This document shows, piece by piece, positions 1-9,332 of a DNA stretch of 64,000 nucleotides (its first letter is position 1; every line of letters starts with the position of its first letter). Source of the DNA: Dehalogenimonas lykanthroporepellens BL-DC-9 (GTDB taxonomy: Bacteria > Chloroflexota > Dehalococcoidia > Dehalococcoidales > Dehalococcoidaceae); assembly GCA_000143165.1 (NCBI GenBank), contig CP002084.1, positions 930,001 to 994,000 of the forward strand, in the 5' to 3' direction. The notes beneath the pieces were generated by a model, which worked only from the letters and a program-made list of their open reading frames with translations, was not told the DNA's origin and made no database searches. Both the position numbers and the translations under genes were made by a program.

Positions 1-309
1 TAACACCCGGCCATAGCCCGATTCATCCCTCAATGACTGCAAGAAACTCTCCCGTTATACTGAAGAAATACTGGTAGTCACCATATCGAAAAACTGTCCG
101 ACACCTTCAGCTCAGCCATGTCGGCTGTCCAGTTGCCGGAAAAGCCGGACTGCCGGATATCGGTTATCAATTCCGAGGTGACCGCCACCGAGCCGGGCGC
201 ACCTGACGGCCCGGGCAGGCTGGTCATGGCCATCAAGCGCCGACCTGTAAACCGGTCGCCCTCTCATAGCCGTCGTGATTCAAAACGCCGCATCGGTTAT
301 AATCAGTTC
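1..309. other. Upstream region of recG, no confident gene
   Basis: This stretch precedes the chosen recG start. The recG frame is open back to position 118, but the first 64 codons of that frame do not look like RecG. A short minus-strand frame (233 to 78, 51 codons) and a minus-strand frame leaving the window edge from a TTG at 42 are possible, but neither has convincing support. The only well-defined element is the recG -10 at the right end. Confidence 0.5.
298..303 (+). promoter_or_regulatory. recG -10 element (leaderless type)
   Basis: A perfect TATAAT ends six bases before the ATG at 310. A weak -35 (GTGATT, 275-280) lies 17 bp upstream. Transcription would start at or next to the ATG, and no Shine-Dalgarno sequence is present. 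Confidence 0.6.
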
Positions 310-2784
310 ATGCCGATAGACATCGCCAAACTGCGAGCCGTCATCGAACTGGAAGGCCGCAAAAATTACAATGATACCGCCGTCATCGGTGGCCTTAATC
401 GCTTTCTGGCCAACTGGGCAGAGGAAGCCGGCCGCGCTCTCACCGATCAAAATAGGCTAAACCAGCTACGTTCACATTTGGCGCGCTTCGACTACGCCGC
501 TGTTCTGCCGGCAAAACGACCAGCGGCGCTCCAGCAACTGCTGTCGCTGGCAAACGAATTAGAAAAGCCGTCCCGCCCTGAACCTCCTCAGGCGTCAGCA
601 CCCCCTAAGACGGACACCAAACCGGTTACCCCGGCGGTCAAAAAGCAAACCGTCACCCGTCCGATACACTCGCCTGCCTCCCTGGAACTGCCGGTCACCT
701 CCCTGAAAGGCATCAATGACAGTACCGGAAGCCGGCTTCGTAAACTGGGCATTCACACCGTTCGGGACATGCTGTATCACTTCCCCAGCCGTCATGTAGA
801 CTATTCCCGGACCACCCCCATCGCCGAACTATCACCCGGCCCGGAACAGACAATCGTAGCCACGGTCTGGGAGGTAAGAACGACCACCCCCGGCGGGCGG
901 CGCTCCACCGAAGCCATAGTGGGCGATGAAACCGGCAATATCCGAGCGCTGTGGTTCAATAATCCCTATCTGACACGCCAGATTCACGCCAACGACCGGT
1001 TGGTACTCTCTGGCAAGATAGGCGTCTTCAAAAACACCCTGGTCTTTGAATCCCCGGAATGGGAAAAACTGGAAAACCGGGAGCTGGTTCACACCGGTCG
1101 TCTGGCGCCGATATATCCGCTAACCGCCGGCTTATTCCCCCGACAGATGCGCAAGCTGATGAAGGAGGTGGTGGATGGTTTCGCCCCTTCTCTGGAGGAG
1201 TACCTGCCGGAAGACATCCGCGCCCGGCGCGATCTGATAACTTTGCCGGAAGCGGTAGCTCAGGCCCATTTCCCGGATGACTACGAAGCCAAGGACGCCG
1301 CCCGCTCCCGCCTGGCCTTCGATGAACTGTTCGTTCTGCAACTGGGCGTCATGGCCCGCAAAAGGGCCTGGCGCCTTTCCCGGCCCGGCCTGCCGACGCC
1401 GACTGACCAATCACTGCTGAAACGTTTTCTGGATTCCCTGTCCTTTCAGCTGACAGCCGCCCAGCGTCGTTCTCTGAACGATATCCTGGACGATATGAGC
1501 CGGAGTGAAGCCATGAGCCGCCTGCTTCAGGGCGACGTGGGCTCCGGTAAGACAGTCGTGGCCACTGCCGCGGCGCTGATGTCGGTCGCCGCCGGTTATC
1601 AATGCGCCTTCATGGCGCCGACCGAAATACTGGCCGAACAGCACTACCGCTCGGTGACCGGCATGCTGGACATCCTGGCTTCTGACCGGCAGGAGTCAGC
1701 GGGCGTAACCTCTTTCCTGGGCATACTGCCTGACCGACCGCTGACCGTAGCCCTGCTCATCGGTGATGCCAAGGCATCCGGGAAAAAGCTCATCCGCGAC
1801 CGCATCCGCAACGGCGATATCGACCTGGTCATCGGTACTCATTCCCTGGTGCAGAAGTCGCTGAAGTTCCAGAAACTGGGACTGGCGATAATTGACGAAC
1901 AGCACCGTTTCGGCGTGGAACAACGCCAGAATCTCCGCCAGAAAGGTAATAACCCTCACCTGCTGGTGATGACGGCTACACCCATCCCCCGCACCCTGGC
2001 GCTGACGCTTTACGGCGACCTTGACCTGTCGGTCATCGACGAACTGCCACCGGGGCGTCAGGCCATCAGAACCCGGTGGCTGAAACCGGAACAGCGGGCT
2101 TCAGCCTACGCCTTCATCCGCAAACAGGTCGAGCTGAAACAGCAGGCATTCATCATCTGCCCCCTGGTGGAGGAGTCAGAGGCGATACAGGCGAGGGCGG
2201 CCACCGCCGAATACGAGAAACTGAAAATGGAAATCTTCCCGGAATACCGTCTGGGGCTGATTCACGGCCGGATGTCGGCGGCTGAGAAGGAATCGGTGAT
2301 GAAGGCCTTCGACCAGGGAAGGCTGGATATCCTGGTCTCCACTCCGGTAATCGAGGTCGGCATCGACGTGCCTAACGCCACGGTGATGCTCATCGAATCC
2401 GCCGACCGCTTCGGTCTGTCACAGCTCCACCAGTTCCGGGGTCGGGTCGGCCGGGGCCGGGAGCAGAGCTACTGCATGCTGTTGGCCGACAACCCGTCCG
2501 AGGTGGCCAATGCCCGGCTGTCGGTCATCGAAAACTCCCAGGACGGCTTTTCCCTGGCTGAGGAAGACCTCAGGCTCCGCGGGCCGGGAGAATTCTTCGG
2601 CACCCGCCAGTCCGGCCTGCCCGATCTCAAGATGGCCCGTCTATCCGATGTGCCTATTCTGGAAGCCGCCCGCGCCGAAGCCATGCGCCTGTTCGAGAAT
2701 GACCCGGAACTTAAAGAACCGGAACACCGACGGTTGTACTTCGAACTCACCCGGGTCTGGCCGCAGACCGGTGAGTTGAGCTAA
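310..2784 (+). CDS. recG: ATP-dependent DNA helicase RecG
   Basis: RecG remodels stalled replication forks and Holliday junctions and acts in recombinational repair. The product from ATG 310 has 824 residues. After a variable N-terminal part comes the wedge/OB region (about 150-300), then the two helicase lobes with Walker A GDVGSGKT near residue 408, the RecG-type motif II DEQHRFGV near 530 and the QFRGRVGRG motif near 705. The frame is open upstream to 118. I chose 310 because a TATAAT ends six bases before it and the upstream codons do not resemble RecG. Family assignment is secure; the start is inferred. Confidence 0.95.
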   Translation: MPIDIAKLRAVIELEGRKNYNDTAVIGGLNRFLANWAEEAGRALTDQNRLNQLRSHLARFDYAAVLPAKRPAALQQLLSLANELEKPSRPEPPQASAPPKTDTKPVTPAVKKQTVTRPIHSPASLELPVTSLKGINDSTGSRLRKLGIHTVRDMLYHFPSRHVDYSRTTPIAELSPGPEQTIVATVWEVRTTTPGGRRSTEAIVGDETGNIRALWFNNPYLTRQIHANDRLVLSGKIGVFKNTLVFESPEWEKLENRELVHTGRLAPIYPLTAGLFPRQMRKLMKEVVDGFAPSLEEYLPEDIRARRDLITLPEAVAQAHFPDDYEAKDAARSRLAFDELFVLQLGVMARKRAWRLSRPGLPTPTDQSLLKRFLDSLSFQLTAAQRRSLNDILDDMSRSEAMSRLLQGDVGSGKTVVATAAALMSVAAGYQCAFMAPTEILAEQHYRSVTGMLDILASDRQESAGVTSFLGILPDRPLTVALLIGDAKASGKKLIRDRIRNGDIDLVIGTHSLVQKSLKFQKLGLAIIDEQHRFGVEQRQNLRQKGNNPHLLVMTATPIPRTLALTLYGDLDLSVIDELPPGRQAIRTRWLKPEQRASAYAFIRKQVELKQQAFIICPLVEESEAIQARAATAEYEKLKMEIFPEYRLGLIHGRMSAAEKESVMKAFDQGRLDILVSTPVIEVGIDVPNATVMLIESADRFGLSQLHQFRGRVGRGREQSYCMLLADNPSEVANARLSVIENSQDGFSLAEEDLRLRGPGEFFGTRQSGLPDLKMARLSDVPILEAARAEAMRLFENDPELKEPEHRRLYFELTRVWPQTGELS

Positions 2785-2862
2785 CCTGTCCTCCGGTTGG
2801 TAAACCCAGACGGACAGGGTCAGCGATGACAGGCATCGACAACCGGTTCTCTGACCGGCGTT

Positions 2863-3045
2863 TCACCCGTCTTTTGGGTACCTAAGCCGTAAAAGTACTG
2901 ACCGCAACACCGGACAGTTACACAGCGCACCATGATATTCATGGCCTCGCCGCCCTGCCGTATCCGATAAAAAGACACCTTCGTTGCTGGAGAGGCTGAT
3001 GATGTGTCGGCATCGGGGACAGTAAAACCTGATTGAATGCGTCAT
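2863..3045 (-). CDS. Small Cys-rich protein, possible zinc-binding
   Basis: A 60-codon frame whose ATG at 3045 is preceded by GGAGAG at good spacing; a GTG two codons upstream is also in frame. The product has a CPRC pair near residues 9-12 and a CNC pair near 43, which could hold a metal ion in a zinc-ribbon-like fold. The +1 frame over the second half also reads as Cys-rich protein (RCVTVRCC) and runs past the stop, so the gene may be frameshifted. No family was recognised. It lies alone between recG and uvrC. Confidence 0.35.
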   Translation of the reverse strand: MTHSIRFYCPRCRHIISLSSNEGVFLSDTAGRRGHEYHGALCNCPVLRSVLLRLRYPKDG

Positions 3046-3159
3046 ATTCACTCTCCGACCTATCTTCAGACGAAAATATTATCCACCTCCGTCACCGGCT
3101 CCGCTATGACCCGTTAGTTCCGGTTACGACCTGACGAAGGTACCACCTGGAAGTTGTTA

Positions 3160-3168
3160 TGTTAAAAT
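3160..3168 (+). promoter_or_regulatory. uvrC extended -10 (leaderless type)
   Basis: TGTTAAAAT is an extended -10 (TG at 3160-3161, TAAAAT at 3163-3168). It ends six bases before the uvrC ATG at 3175. There is no Shine-Dalgarno sequence, so the mRNA probably starts at the initiation codon. Confidence 0.6.
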
Positions 3169-3174
3169 ATAAGC

Positions 3175-4992
3175 ATGACCAGTGCCTACATTGATGAACA
3201 AGTGCAACGCCTGCCGGCCGACCCCGGTGTTTACCTGATGAAAAACGCCTCCGGGCAAATCATCTATGTCGGCAAGGCGGTCAATCTGAAAAACCGGGTG
3301 CGCTCCTATTTCAGAGCCAACGCCCGGCTGGATGACAAGACCCGTCTGCTGGTCGACGAAGCCCGCGATCTGGAGTTCCTGGTAACGGCTACCGAACAGG
3401 AAGCGCTGATACTGGAACTCAACCTGATAAAACGCCATCGGCCGCATTACAACATCATGCTGAAGGACGACAAGAGCTATCCTTACCTGCACATCACCGC
3501 CGGCGAGTGGCCCCGACTGGAAGTCACCCGTCGCTATACCGAAGGCGACGGGCGGTATTTCGGCCCGTTCACCGACACCCGCAGTGTACGTCAGGTACTG
3601 GAACTGCTCCGCCGGATTTTCCCTTTTCGCTCCTGCGCCCGCAATCTCAAACACGTCAAACGCCCCTGTCTGGAATACGACATGAAACGTTGCCCGGCGC
3701 CCTGTTCCGGCAAGATCGCCCCAGAAGACTACCAAAAGTCTATCGAACAAATCACCCGGTTCCTCGAAGGCAAGCAGGACAGCGTGGTGCGCCAGTTGCG
3801 CCGGGAAATCGAGTCAGCCGCCGCCCGTCTGGAGTTCGAACAGGCGGCCATGTTGCGCGACCGGGTCAGGGACATCGAGCAGGTCATCTCAGCCCAGCGC
3901 ATCGCCGTCAAGGCCAGGGGCGAACTGGACGCCGTTGCTCAGATTCGTAACGACAACGAAAGTTTCGTCATGGTCTTCTTTATCCGGGGCGGTAAGCTGG
4001 TGGGTCGGGAACACTTCATCCTGAAAGGCACCGCCGGAGAAAACCCGGGAGCGGTGCTGGGCAGTTTCGTCAGCCAGTATTACAGTGCCGCTACCCACAT
4101 ACCGCCGCTGGTTCTGCTGGAATCACCACCGGACGACCAGCAGATGCTGGAAGCGTGGCTCACCGAACGCCGTGACGGCCGGGTCCGTATCAATGTGCCC
4201 CGCCGCGGGGCGCGACTGGAACTGATGAATATGGTGCGAGACAACGCCCGCCGTGGTCTGGAGCAATACCGCCTGAAAAAACTGCTGACCGGCGCCGAAG
4301 ATCACCGCTCAGCCCTGGAGGAACTGGCAAAGGTACTTAAACTGAAGTCACCGCCCGGCCGCATCGAAGGCTATGACATTTCCAATATCCAGGGCACGCT
4401 GGCAGTAGGCAGTATGGTAGTCTTCCACCAGGGCCGGCCGGATTCTAAGCACTACCGGCGCTTTCGTATAAGGACTGTCGCCGGCGCCGATGACTTCGCC
4501 ATGATGAAGGAGGTCATCGACCGTCGTTTCCGCCGCCCCACCGACCAGGCGGGAGATGACTGGGCAAAGTTGCCCGACCTGGTGCTTATTGACGGCGGCA
4601 AAGGCCAGTTGTCCGCGGCCATGGCCGCGCTCAGGGAGCGGCAGTACGAACACATCCCCGTCATTGGGCTGGCCAAAGAGCGTGAGGAGATTTTCATTCC
4701 GGGACTATCCCGCCCCATCGTTCTGGACGAAAGGTCCCCGGCCCGAAGACTGCTCCAGCGGATTCGGGATGAAGCCCACCGCTTCGCCCTGGGTTACCAC
4801 GGCGCCCTCCGCCGGAAATCAGCCACTGGTTCGCTGTTGGATGCCGTCCCCGGTATCGGTCCGGCGAAACGACGCGCCCTCATCCGCCAATTCGGCTCAG
4901 TCGCCGGGGTTCGAACCGCTTCCGCCGAGGAACTTGCCACGGTAAAGGGTATAACGCCGCGGCTTGCCCGCCTGGTAAAAGAGAGCCTGTAA
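3175..4992 (+). CDS. uvrC: Excinuclease ABC subunit C
   Basis: UvrC makes both incisions in nucleotide excision repair after UvrAB find damage. The product has 605 residues, normal for the family. The GIY-YIG nuclease domain has GVY at 18-20 and YVG at 31-33. A UVR motif, which binds UvrB, lies near 205-235. The RNase H-like 5' nuclease domain includes EGYDISN near 396 and LIDGGKGQL near 465. Tandem helix-hairpin-helix motifs (VPGIGPAKR near 557) end the protein. uvrA and uvrB are not in the window. It is followed 24 bases later by a DUF6544/6920-like gene. Confidence 0.97.
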   Translation: MTSAYIDEQVQRLPADPGVYLMKNASGQIIYVGKAVNLKNRVRSYFRANARLDDKTRLLVDEARDLEFLVTATEQEALILELNLIKRHRPHYNIMLKDDKSYPYLHITAGEWPRLEVTRRYTEGDGRYFGPFTDTRSVRQVLELLRRIFPFRSCARNLKHVKRPCLEYDMKRCPAPCSGKIAPEDYQKSIEQITRFLEGKQDSVVRQLRREIESAAARLEFEQAAMLRDRVRDIEQVISAQRIAVKARGELDAVAQIRNDNESFVMVFFIRGGKLVGREHFILKGTAGENPGAVLGSFVSQYYSAATHIPPLVLLESPPDDQQMLEAWLTERRDGRVRINVPRRGARLELMNMVRDNARRGLEQYRLKKLLTGAEDHRSALEELAKVLKLKSPPGRIEGYDISNIQGTLAVGSMVVFHQGRPDSKHYRRFRIRTVAGADDFAMMKEVIDRRFRRPTDQAGDDWAKLPDLVLIDGGKGQLSAAMAALRERQYEHIPVIGLAKEREEIFIPGLSRPIVLDERSPARRLLQRIRDEAHRFALGYHGALRRKSATGSLLDAVPGIGPAKRRALIRQFGSVAGVRTASAEELATVKGITPRLARLVKESL

Positions 4993-5016
4993 TCCCCATC
5001 GATACGGAGATAAGAC

Positions 5017-5841
5017 ATGGACTGGATTCTGATATTTCTCATCCTTGATTCCGGACTGGCGATACTCATCGGTATCTTCATCGTCCGCCGCATCAAGCAG
5101 TGGAACGTCGCCAGGGAGCGGGAAATCACGGCGCTACGGGATAATGCCGAAAGATTGTCCGGTACCTTCGCTCCCGGAGACACCGCGCCCCTGCCACCGC
5201 CCGTCGCCCGGTATCTGAAAAAGTCCTTGAACAGCGACGCCACACTTATCTCCACGGCTCACCTGACCCAGACCGGCCGTATCCGTTTCAACGACCGCTG
5301 GATAAACCTGAGCGCCGACCAGTATTATTCCGTGAAACCGGCCGGGTTCATCTGGAACGCCAGGATGAAACTTGGGCCGGCCTGGATAACGGCAAGGGAC
5401 TGCAGTATCAACGGCCGGGGTGATATGCTCATCAAGATACTGTCCGCCCTGCCGCTTTTCAACGTTCGCGGCCGGCAGATGGACCATGCTTCGCTGATGC
5501 GCCACCTGTCGGAACTGCCCTGGCTACCGACGGCTCTGTTGTCACCCGACATCGCCTGGCGGGCCATCGACGACCGCTCGGCCGAAGCCACCATTACCTC
5601 CGGCGAAATATCGGCCACAGGCACCTTCAATTTCAACGATGATGACGAAATAACCTCCTTCACCACCCCGGAGCGCTATCGTTACGACACTAACCGAACC
5701 GAACCCTGGACCGGACGTTTTGCCGATTACCGCCAATTTGGCCGGTATGTCATACCGACCAAAGCCGTCGCCGTCTGGAAAGGTAAGGACGGTGACTTCG
5801 AATATATCGAGTTGACAGTAACTTCAACCGAATTCGAATAA
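5017..5841 (+). CDS. DUF6544/DUF6920-family protein with N-terminal membrane anchor
   Basis: A 274-residue protein of unknown function. Residues 3-23 form one hydrophobic membrane segment followed by a basic stretch (RRIKQ), suggesting an anchored protein with a soluble body. The body has the family pattern: LPPPVARYL near 62, PAGFIWNARM near 108, a DxxxxGRGDM stretch near 125, then LSELPWLPTALL and a C-terminal part ending in IPTKAVAVW and YIELTV. The domain name comes from remembered patterns. It follows uvrC closely and may be co-transcribed; it converges on the HAD gene with a five-base gap. Confidence 0.75.
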   Translation: MDWILIFLILDSGLAILIGIFIVRRIKQWNVAREREITALRDNAERLSGTFAPGDTAPLPPPVARYLKKSLNSDATLISTAHLTQTGRIRFNDRWINLSADQYYSVKPAGFIWNARMKLGPAWITARDCSINGRGDMLIKILSALPLFNVRGRQMDHASLMRHLSELPWLPTALLSPDIAWRAIDDRSAEATITSGEISATGTFNFNDDDEITSFTTPERYRYDTNRTEPWTGRFADYRQFGRYVIPTKAVAVWKGKDGDFEYIELTVTSTEFE

Positions 5842-5846
5842 TGAAT

Positions 5847-6665
5847 CTACAGCAGGTAGCGTTCGATGGCTGAGGCCACCCCGGAGTCATCGACGGTGCC
5901 GGTGACGTAATCAGCCAGGGCTTTGAGTTCGTCATGGGCATTGCCCATGGCTACCTTCAGACCGGCCTGCTGAAACAGCGGGATATCGTTGGTGCCGTCA
6001 CCGATAGCCATGATTCGCTCTAGCGGTATCTTGAAGTGTTCCGCCAGCTGAACCAGCGCCGCGCCCTTGGAAACGTCCGGTTCGACCACATTGATGAATT
6101 TCATTTCCGGATAAGCCGGCGTGCGGGCTACCGAACCGGTCAGCCGTCCCTCGAAATATTTCAGGAACAGTGCCGCCCCGGCTTCCTCGGCTTCATTGTG
6201 AATCATCAGCTCGCACTTGATGATGGTTTCCCGGTCAATGATTTCGTCAAAGTCAGCCAGGTTGGCTGTCAGACCGAAAAACTCCCGGTGCACCTTTTCG
6301 GCCCAGTTGATTTCCTCGACAAAATAACGATCCAGAGCGTACAACTCCAGGTAGATGCGGTTGGCGCGGGCGAATTCCACCGCCGGCTCCAGTGTAGTTC
6401 GGGATACCGGACGGGAATAAACCATCGACCCGGCTGACAGGTCATAAACCGCCGCCCCGTCGAAAAAAATGTGAACGCCATCCAGTTCCAGCTCGGCGAT
6501 GATGCCGCGGCAGGCCTCGATGACCCGCCCGGTGGAGAGCGCCACCCTGACGCCCCGCTTTTGTGTAGCGGCGATGGCCGCCTTGTCGTCTGCCGAGATA
6601 TTACCCCCGGCGTCGATGATGGTGCCATCGATGTCCACCACCAGTAAATCGAAGCTATTATTCAA
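5847..6665 (-). CDS. Cof-type HAD-superfamily phosphatase
   Basis: A 272-residue HAD hydrolase of the Cof/YidA group, which dephosphorylates small sugar or cofactor phosphates; the substrate cannot be read from sequence. Motif I is DIDGT with the nucleophile Asp at 11 and acid/base Asp at 13. Motif II is LSTGR near 44, and the metal-binding motif IV is GDGTNDIP near 219. The frame is open upstream, but the start is taken as the TTG at 6665, which has GAGGAAAGG just before it. It is divergent from mutS, 87 bases away. Confidence 0.9.
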   Translation of the reverse strand: MNNSFDLLVVDIDGTIIDAGGNISADDKAAIAATQKRGVRVALSTGRVIEACRGIIAELELDGVHIFFDGAAVYDLSAGSMVYSRPVSRTTLEPAVEFARANRIYLELYALDRYFVEEINWAEKVHREFFGLTANLADFDEIIDRETIIKCELMIHNEAEEAGAALFLKYFEGRLTGSVARTPAYPEMKFINVVEPDVSKGAALVQLAEHFKIPLERIMAIGDGTNDIPLFQQAGLKVAMGNAHDELKALADYVTGTVDDSGVASAIERYLL

Positions 6666-6716
6666 TCCTTTCCTCCGGCACAGACCAGAATCATACCAGA
6701 AACGGCGCCGGTCCTG

Positions 6717-6746
6717 CTGACAGCCGGCTTCAGCATCGGGTACAAT
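6717..6746 (+). promoter_or_regulatory. mutS promoter (leaderless type)
   Basis: CTGACA at 6717-6722, an 18-bp spacer, and TACAAT at 6741-6746. The -10 ends six bases before the mutS ATG at 6753, and there is no Shine-Dalgarno sequence. Confidence 0.65.
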
Positions 6747-6752
6747 GTCACC

Positions 6753-9311
6753 ATGACTCAAAAGGCCGTCACTCCCCTGCGTTCCCAGTACCTGAGCATC
6801 AAGCGCCGGTATCCGGAAGCCATCGTATTCTTCCGCCTGGGCGACTTCTACGAGACTTTCGACACCGACGCTGAAACGACCGCCCGGGAACTGGAAATCG
6901 TACTGACCGCCCGGGAGATGGGCAAAGGCGTCAAGGTGCCCATGGCCGGCATTCCCTATCATGCCGTGGACAATTACCTGGCCCGGCTCATCGCCCGCGG
7001 CCACAAGGTGGCCATCTGCGAACAGACGACCCGACCGGGCGACCAGAAAGGGCTGGTGGAGCGCGAAGTTGTCCGCATGGTGACGCCGGGAACGGTCATC
7101 GAACCGAACCTGCTGGACGGGCGGCGCAACAACTATCTGGCGGCAGTGACCGCCGACGATGAGACCGCCGGGCTGGCTTATGTCGATATCTCCACCGGAG
7201 AGTTCGCCGCCACCGAACTGCCGCGAGCCCGCCTGTCGGCGGAACTGGAGCGCCTCCAGCCAGCGGAAATCCTGTTAGCCGAGAACGGTTCCTTTCAACC
7301 GGACGGCGGCATTCCGGCCAGCCGTCTACCCGACCGCGAGTTCGAGCCGGAGCCGGCCGCTGAACTGCTGAAAAACGAGCTCGGTGTAGCCACACTGGAA
7401 GGCTTCGGGCTGGACTCCCTGCCCCTGGCTACAGGCTCAGCCGGGGCTGTAGTGGCCTATCTCAAGCAGACCCACAAAGAGGTTATCTCCAGCCTTGGTC
7501 ATCCGTCCGTCTACCGAACGGCCGAGTTCATGGCGCTGGATGACAACACCGTGACCAATCTGGAAATATTCCGCAACGCCACCACCGGCGAAACCGCAGG
7601 CTCCCTGCTGGGTGTGCTGGATGTCACTGTCACCACCATGGGCGCCCGGCTCCTGCGACGATGGCTGGGCCAGCCCCTGCTGGAAGCGGAGACAATACGG
7701 AAACGACAGGACTCGGTGGCATGGCTGTACCACCGTCATGCCGAAAGAGCCGACATCCGCCATCTGCTCAAGGGCTTCGCTGACCTGGAACGGGTCATCA
7801 ACCGCGTCCGCGCTTTCACTGCCCAGCCCCGGGAGATAATAGCCCTGAAACGCTCCCTGGCCCTTCTGCCGAAACTTGTTCGCGCCTTAGGCGACGACCC
7901 GGCTACGGCCGACATTCGGCATGGCCTGAAAGACTTATCAGTAGTGGTTTCCCTGATAGAAACGGCGCTGGAAAATGAGCCGACCGGCAACGTCGGTGAA
8001 GGCGGCATCATCCGCCGGGGTTTTTCCGCTGAACTGGATGAATTGCGCGACCTGGCCGCCGGCGCCAAAAGTCATATCGCCCGGCTGGAAGCCGAAGAAC
8101 GGTCGGCCACCGGCATCAAGTCACTCAAGGCCGGCTACAACCATGTATTCGGATATTACCTGGAAGTTTCGTCAGCGAACCTGTCCCAGGTACCGGAACG
8201 TTTCATCCGCAAGCAGACGCTGGCCAACGCCGAACGTTACATCACCCCGGAGCTCAAGGAATACGAAGCCCGCATCCTCAGTTCACGGGAACGGCTGGAA
8301 GCAACCGAAAGCGACATTTACCGCCGGGTGCTGGGCCAGATTGCCGAATCAGCCGAGGCAATCCTGACTGCCGCCGGGGCCGTCGCCCGGCTGGACGCCC
8401 TGGCGGCGCTGGCGGCAGTAGCGACCGAACATGATTATGTCAAACCGGAAATCGGCGAAGGCATTGACACAGATATCGAAGGCGGCCGCCATCCGGTGGT
8501 CGAAGCCGGCCTGCCGCCGGGGCGCTTTATCGCCAATGATACCCGGCTCACCGGCAGTGACGACCGCCTGGTCATTCTCACCGGCCCCAATATGGCCGGC
8601 AAATCCACCTACCTCAAGCAGACAGCACTCATCACTTTGATGGCCCAGACAGGTTCGTTCGTCCCGGCCGGCCGCGCCGTTATCGGCATAACCGACCGCA
8701 TCTTCACCCGTATCGGCGCTCATGAAGACCTGGCCGGCGGCAAATCCACTTTCATGGTGGAAATGGTGGAGACCGCCAATATCCTGGCCAATGCCACCGA
8801 CCGGAGTCTGCTCATTCTGGACGAAATCGGCCGGGGAACTTCCACCTATGACGGGCTGGCCATCGCCCGGGCGGTGGTCGAATATATTCACGACCACATC
8901 GGCGCCAGAACGCTCTTCGCCACCCATTACCATGAACTGGTGGGTCTGGGCGACAGCCTGGAGGGTGTCCGCAACTGCAATGTAGCTGTGTCCGAAGACC
9001 GGGGAGAAGTGGTCTTTCTGCATCGTATCGTACCCGGCGGCGTCGACCGCAGTTACGGCATCCACGTGGCCAAACTGGCCGGTCTGCCCAAAGCCGTCAT
9101 CCGTCGGGCTAACGAAGTACTACTGGAATTGGAAGCACGGAAGAAAAGTCCGATGCCGCCGGCGAAAAGCCCGGCGCCCCAGCTGGCGCTCTTCGCTCCG
9201 ACCGTATCTCCGGCCGTTGAGGCTCTTCGCCAACTGGATATAGACGCGCTATCCCCGCGCCAGGCGCTGGAAAAGCTGTACGAACTCAAGGAACAGGCCG
9301 ACAGCGACTGA
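6753..9311 (+). CDS. mutS: DNA mismatch repair protein MutS
   Basis: MutS recognises mispairs and starts mismatch repair. The 852-residue product has the mismatch-reading F-Y-E at 32-34, connector, lever and clamp domains, and the ABC-type ATPase with Walker A GPNMAGKS near 610 and Walker B LLILDEIGRGTS near 687. The F-x-E motif and full length mark it as a MutS1 repair protein and not MutS2. mutL is not in the window. The leaderless-type promoter fixes the ATG at 6753. Confidence 0.97.
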   Translation: MTQKAVTPLRSQYLSIKRRYPEAIVFFRLGDFYETFDTDAETTARELEIVLTAREMGKGVKVPMAGIPYHAVDNYLARLIARGHKVAICEQTTRPGDQKGLVEREVVRMVTPGTVIEPNLLDGRRNNYLAAVTADDETAGLAYVDISTGEFAATELPRARLSAELERLQPAEILLAENGSFQPDGGIPASRLPDREFEPEPAAELLKNELGVATLEGFGLDSLPLATGSAGAVVAYLKQTHKEVISSLGHPSVYRTAEFMALDDNTVTNLEIFRNATTGETAGSLLGVLDVTVTTMGARLLRRWLGQPLLEAETIRKRQDSVAWLYHRHAERADIRHLLKGFADLERVINRVRAFTAQPREIIALKRSLALLPKLVRALGDDPATADIRHGLKDLSVVVSLIETALENEPTGNVGEGGIIRRGFSAELDELRDLAAGAKSHIARLEAEERSATGIKSLKAGYNHVFGYYLEVSSANLSQVPERFIRKQTLANAERYITPELKEYEARILSSRERLEATESDIYRRVLGQIAESAEAILTAAGAVARLDALAALAAVATEHDYVKPEIGEGIDTDIEGGRHPVVEAGLPPGRFIANDTRLTGSDDRLVILTGPNMAGKSTYLKQTALITLMAQTGSFVPAGRAVIGITDRIFTRIGAHEDLAGGKSTFMVEMVETANILANATDRSLLILDEIGRGTSTYDGLAIARAVVEYIHDHIGARTLFATHYHELVGLGDSLEGVRNCNVAVSEDRGEVVFLHRIVPGGVDRSYGIHVAKLAGLPKAVIRRANEVLLELEARKKSPMPPAKSPAPQLALFAPTVSPAVEALRQLDIDALSPRQALEKLYELKEQADSD

Positions 9312-9332
9312 AGAGCTGACCGCCCGCCGGCG

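Noticed and set aside
1-42. Minus-strand gene leaving the left edge from a TTG at 42
   Set aside because: GGGAGAG precedes it and the frame is open to the edge, but 14 codons are too few to identify a gene.
78-233. 51-codon minus-strand frame upstream of recG
   Set aside because: No ribosome binding site, no upstream promoter and no family resemblance.
2785-2819. Inverted repeat after recG (CCTGTCC/GGACAGG)
   Set aside because: A 7-bp stem with a long loop and no T-run; not enough for a terminator call.
4900-4930. tRNA-like GGTTCGAACC in uvrC
   Set aside because: It lies in the coding helix-hairpin-helix region and no cloverleaf can be drawn around it.
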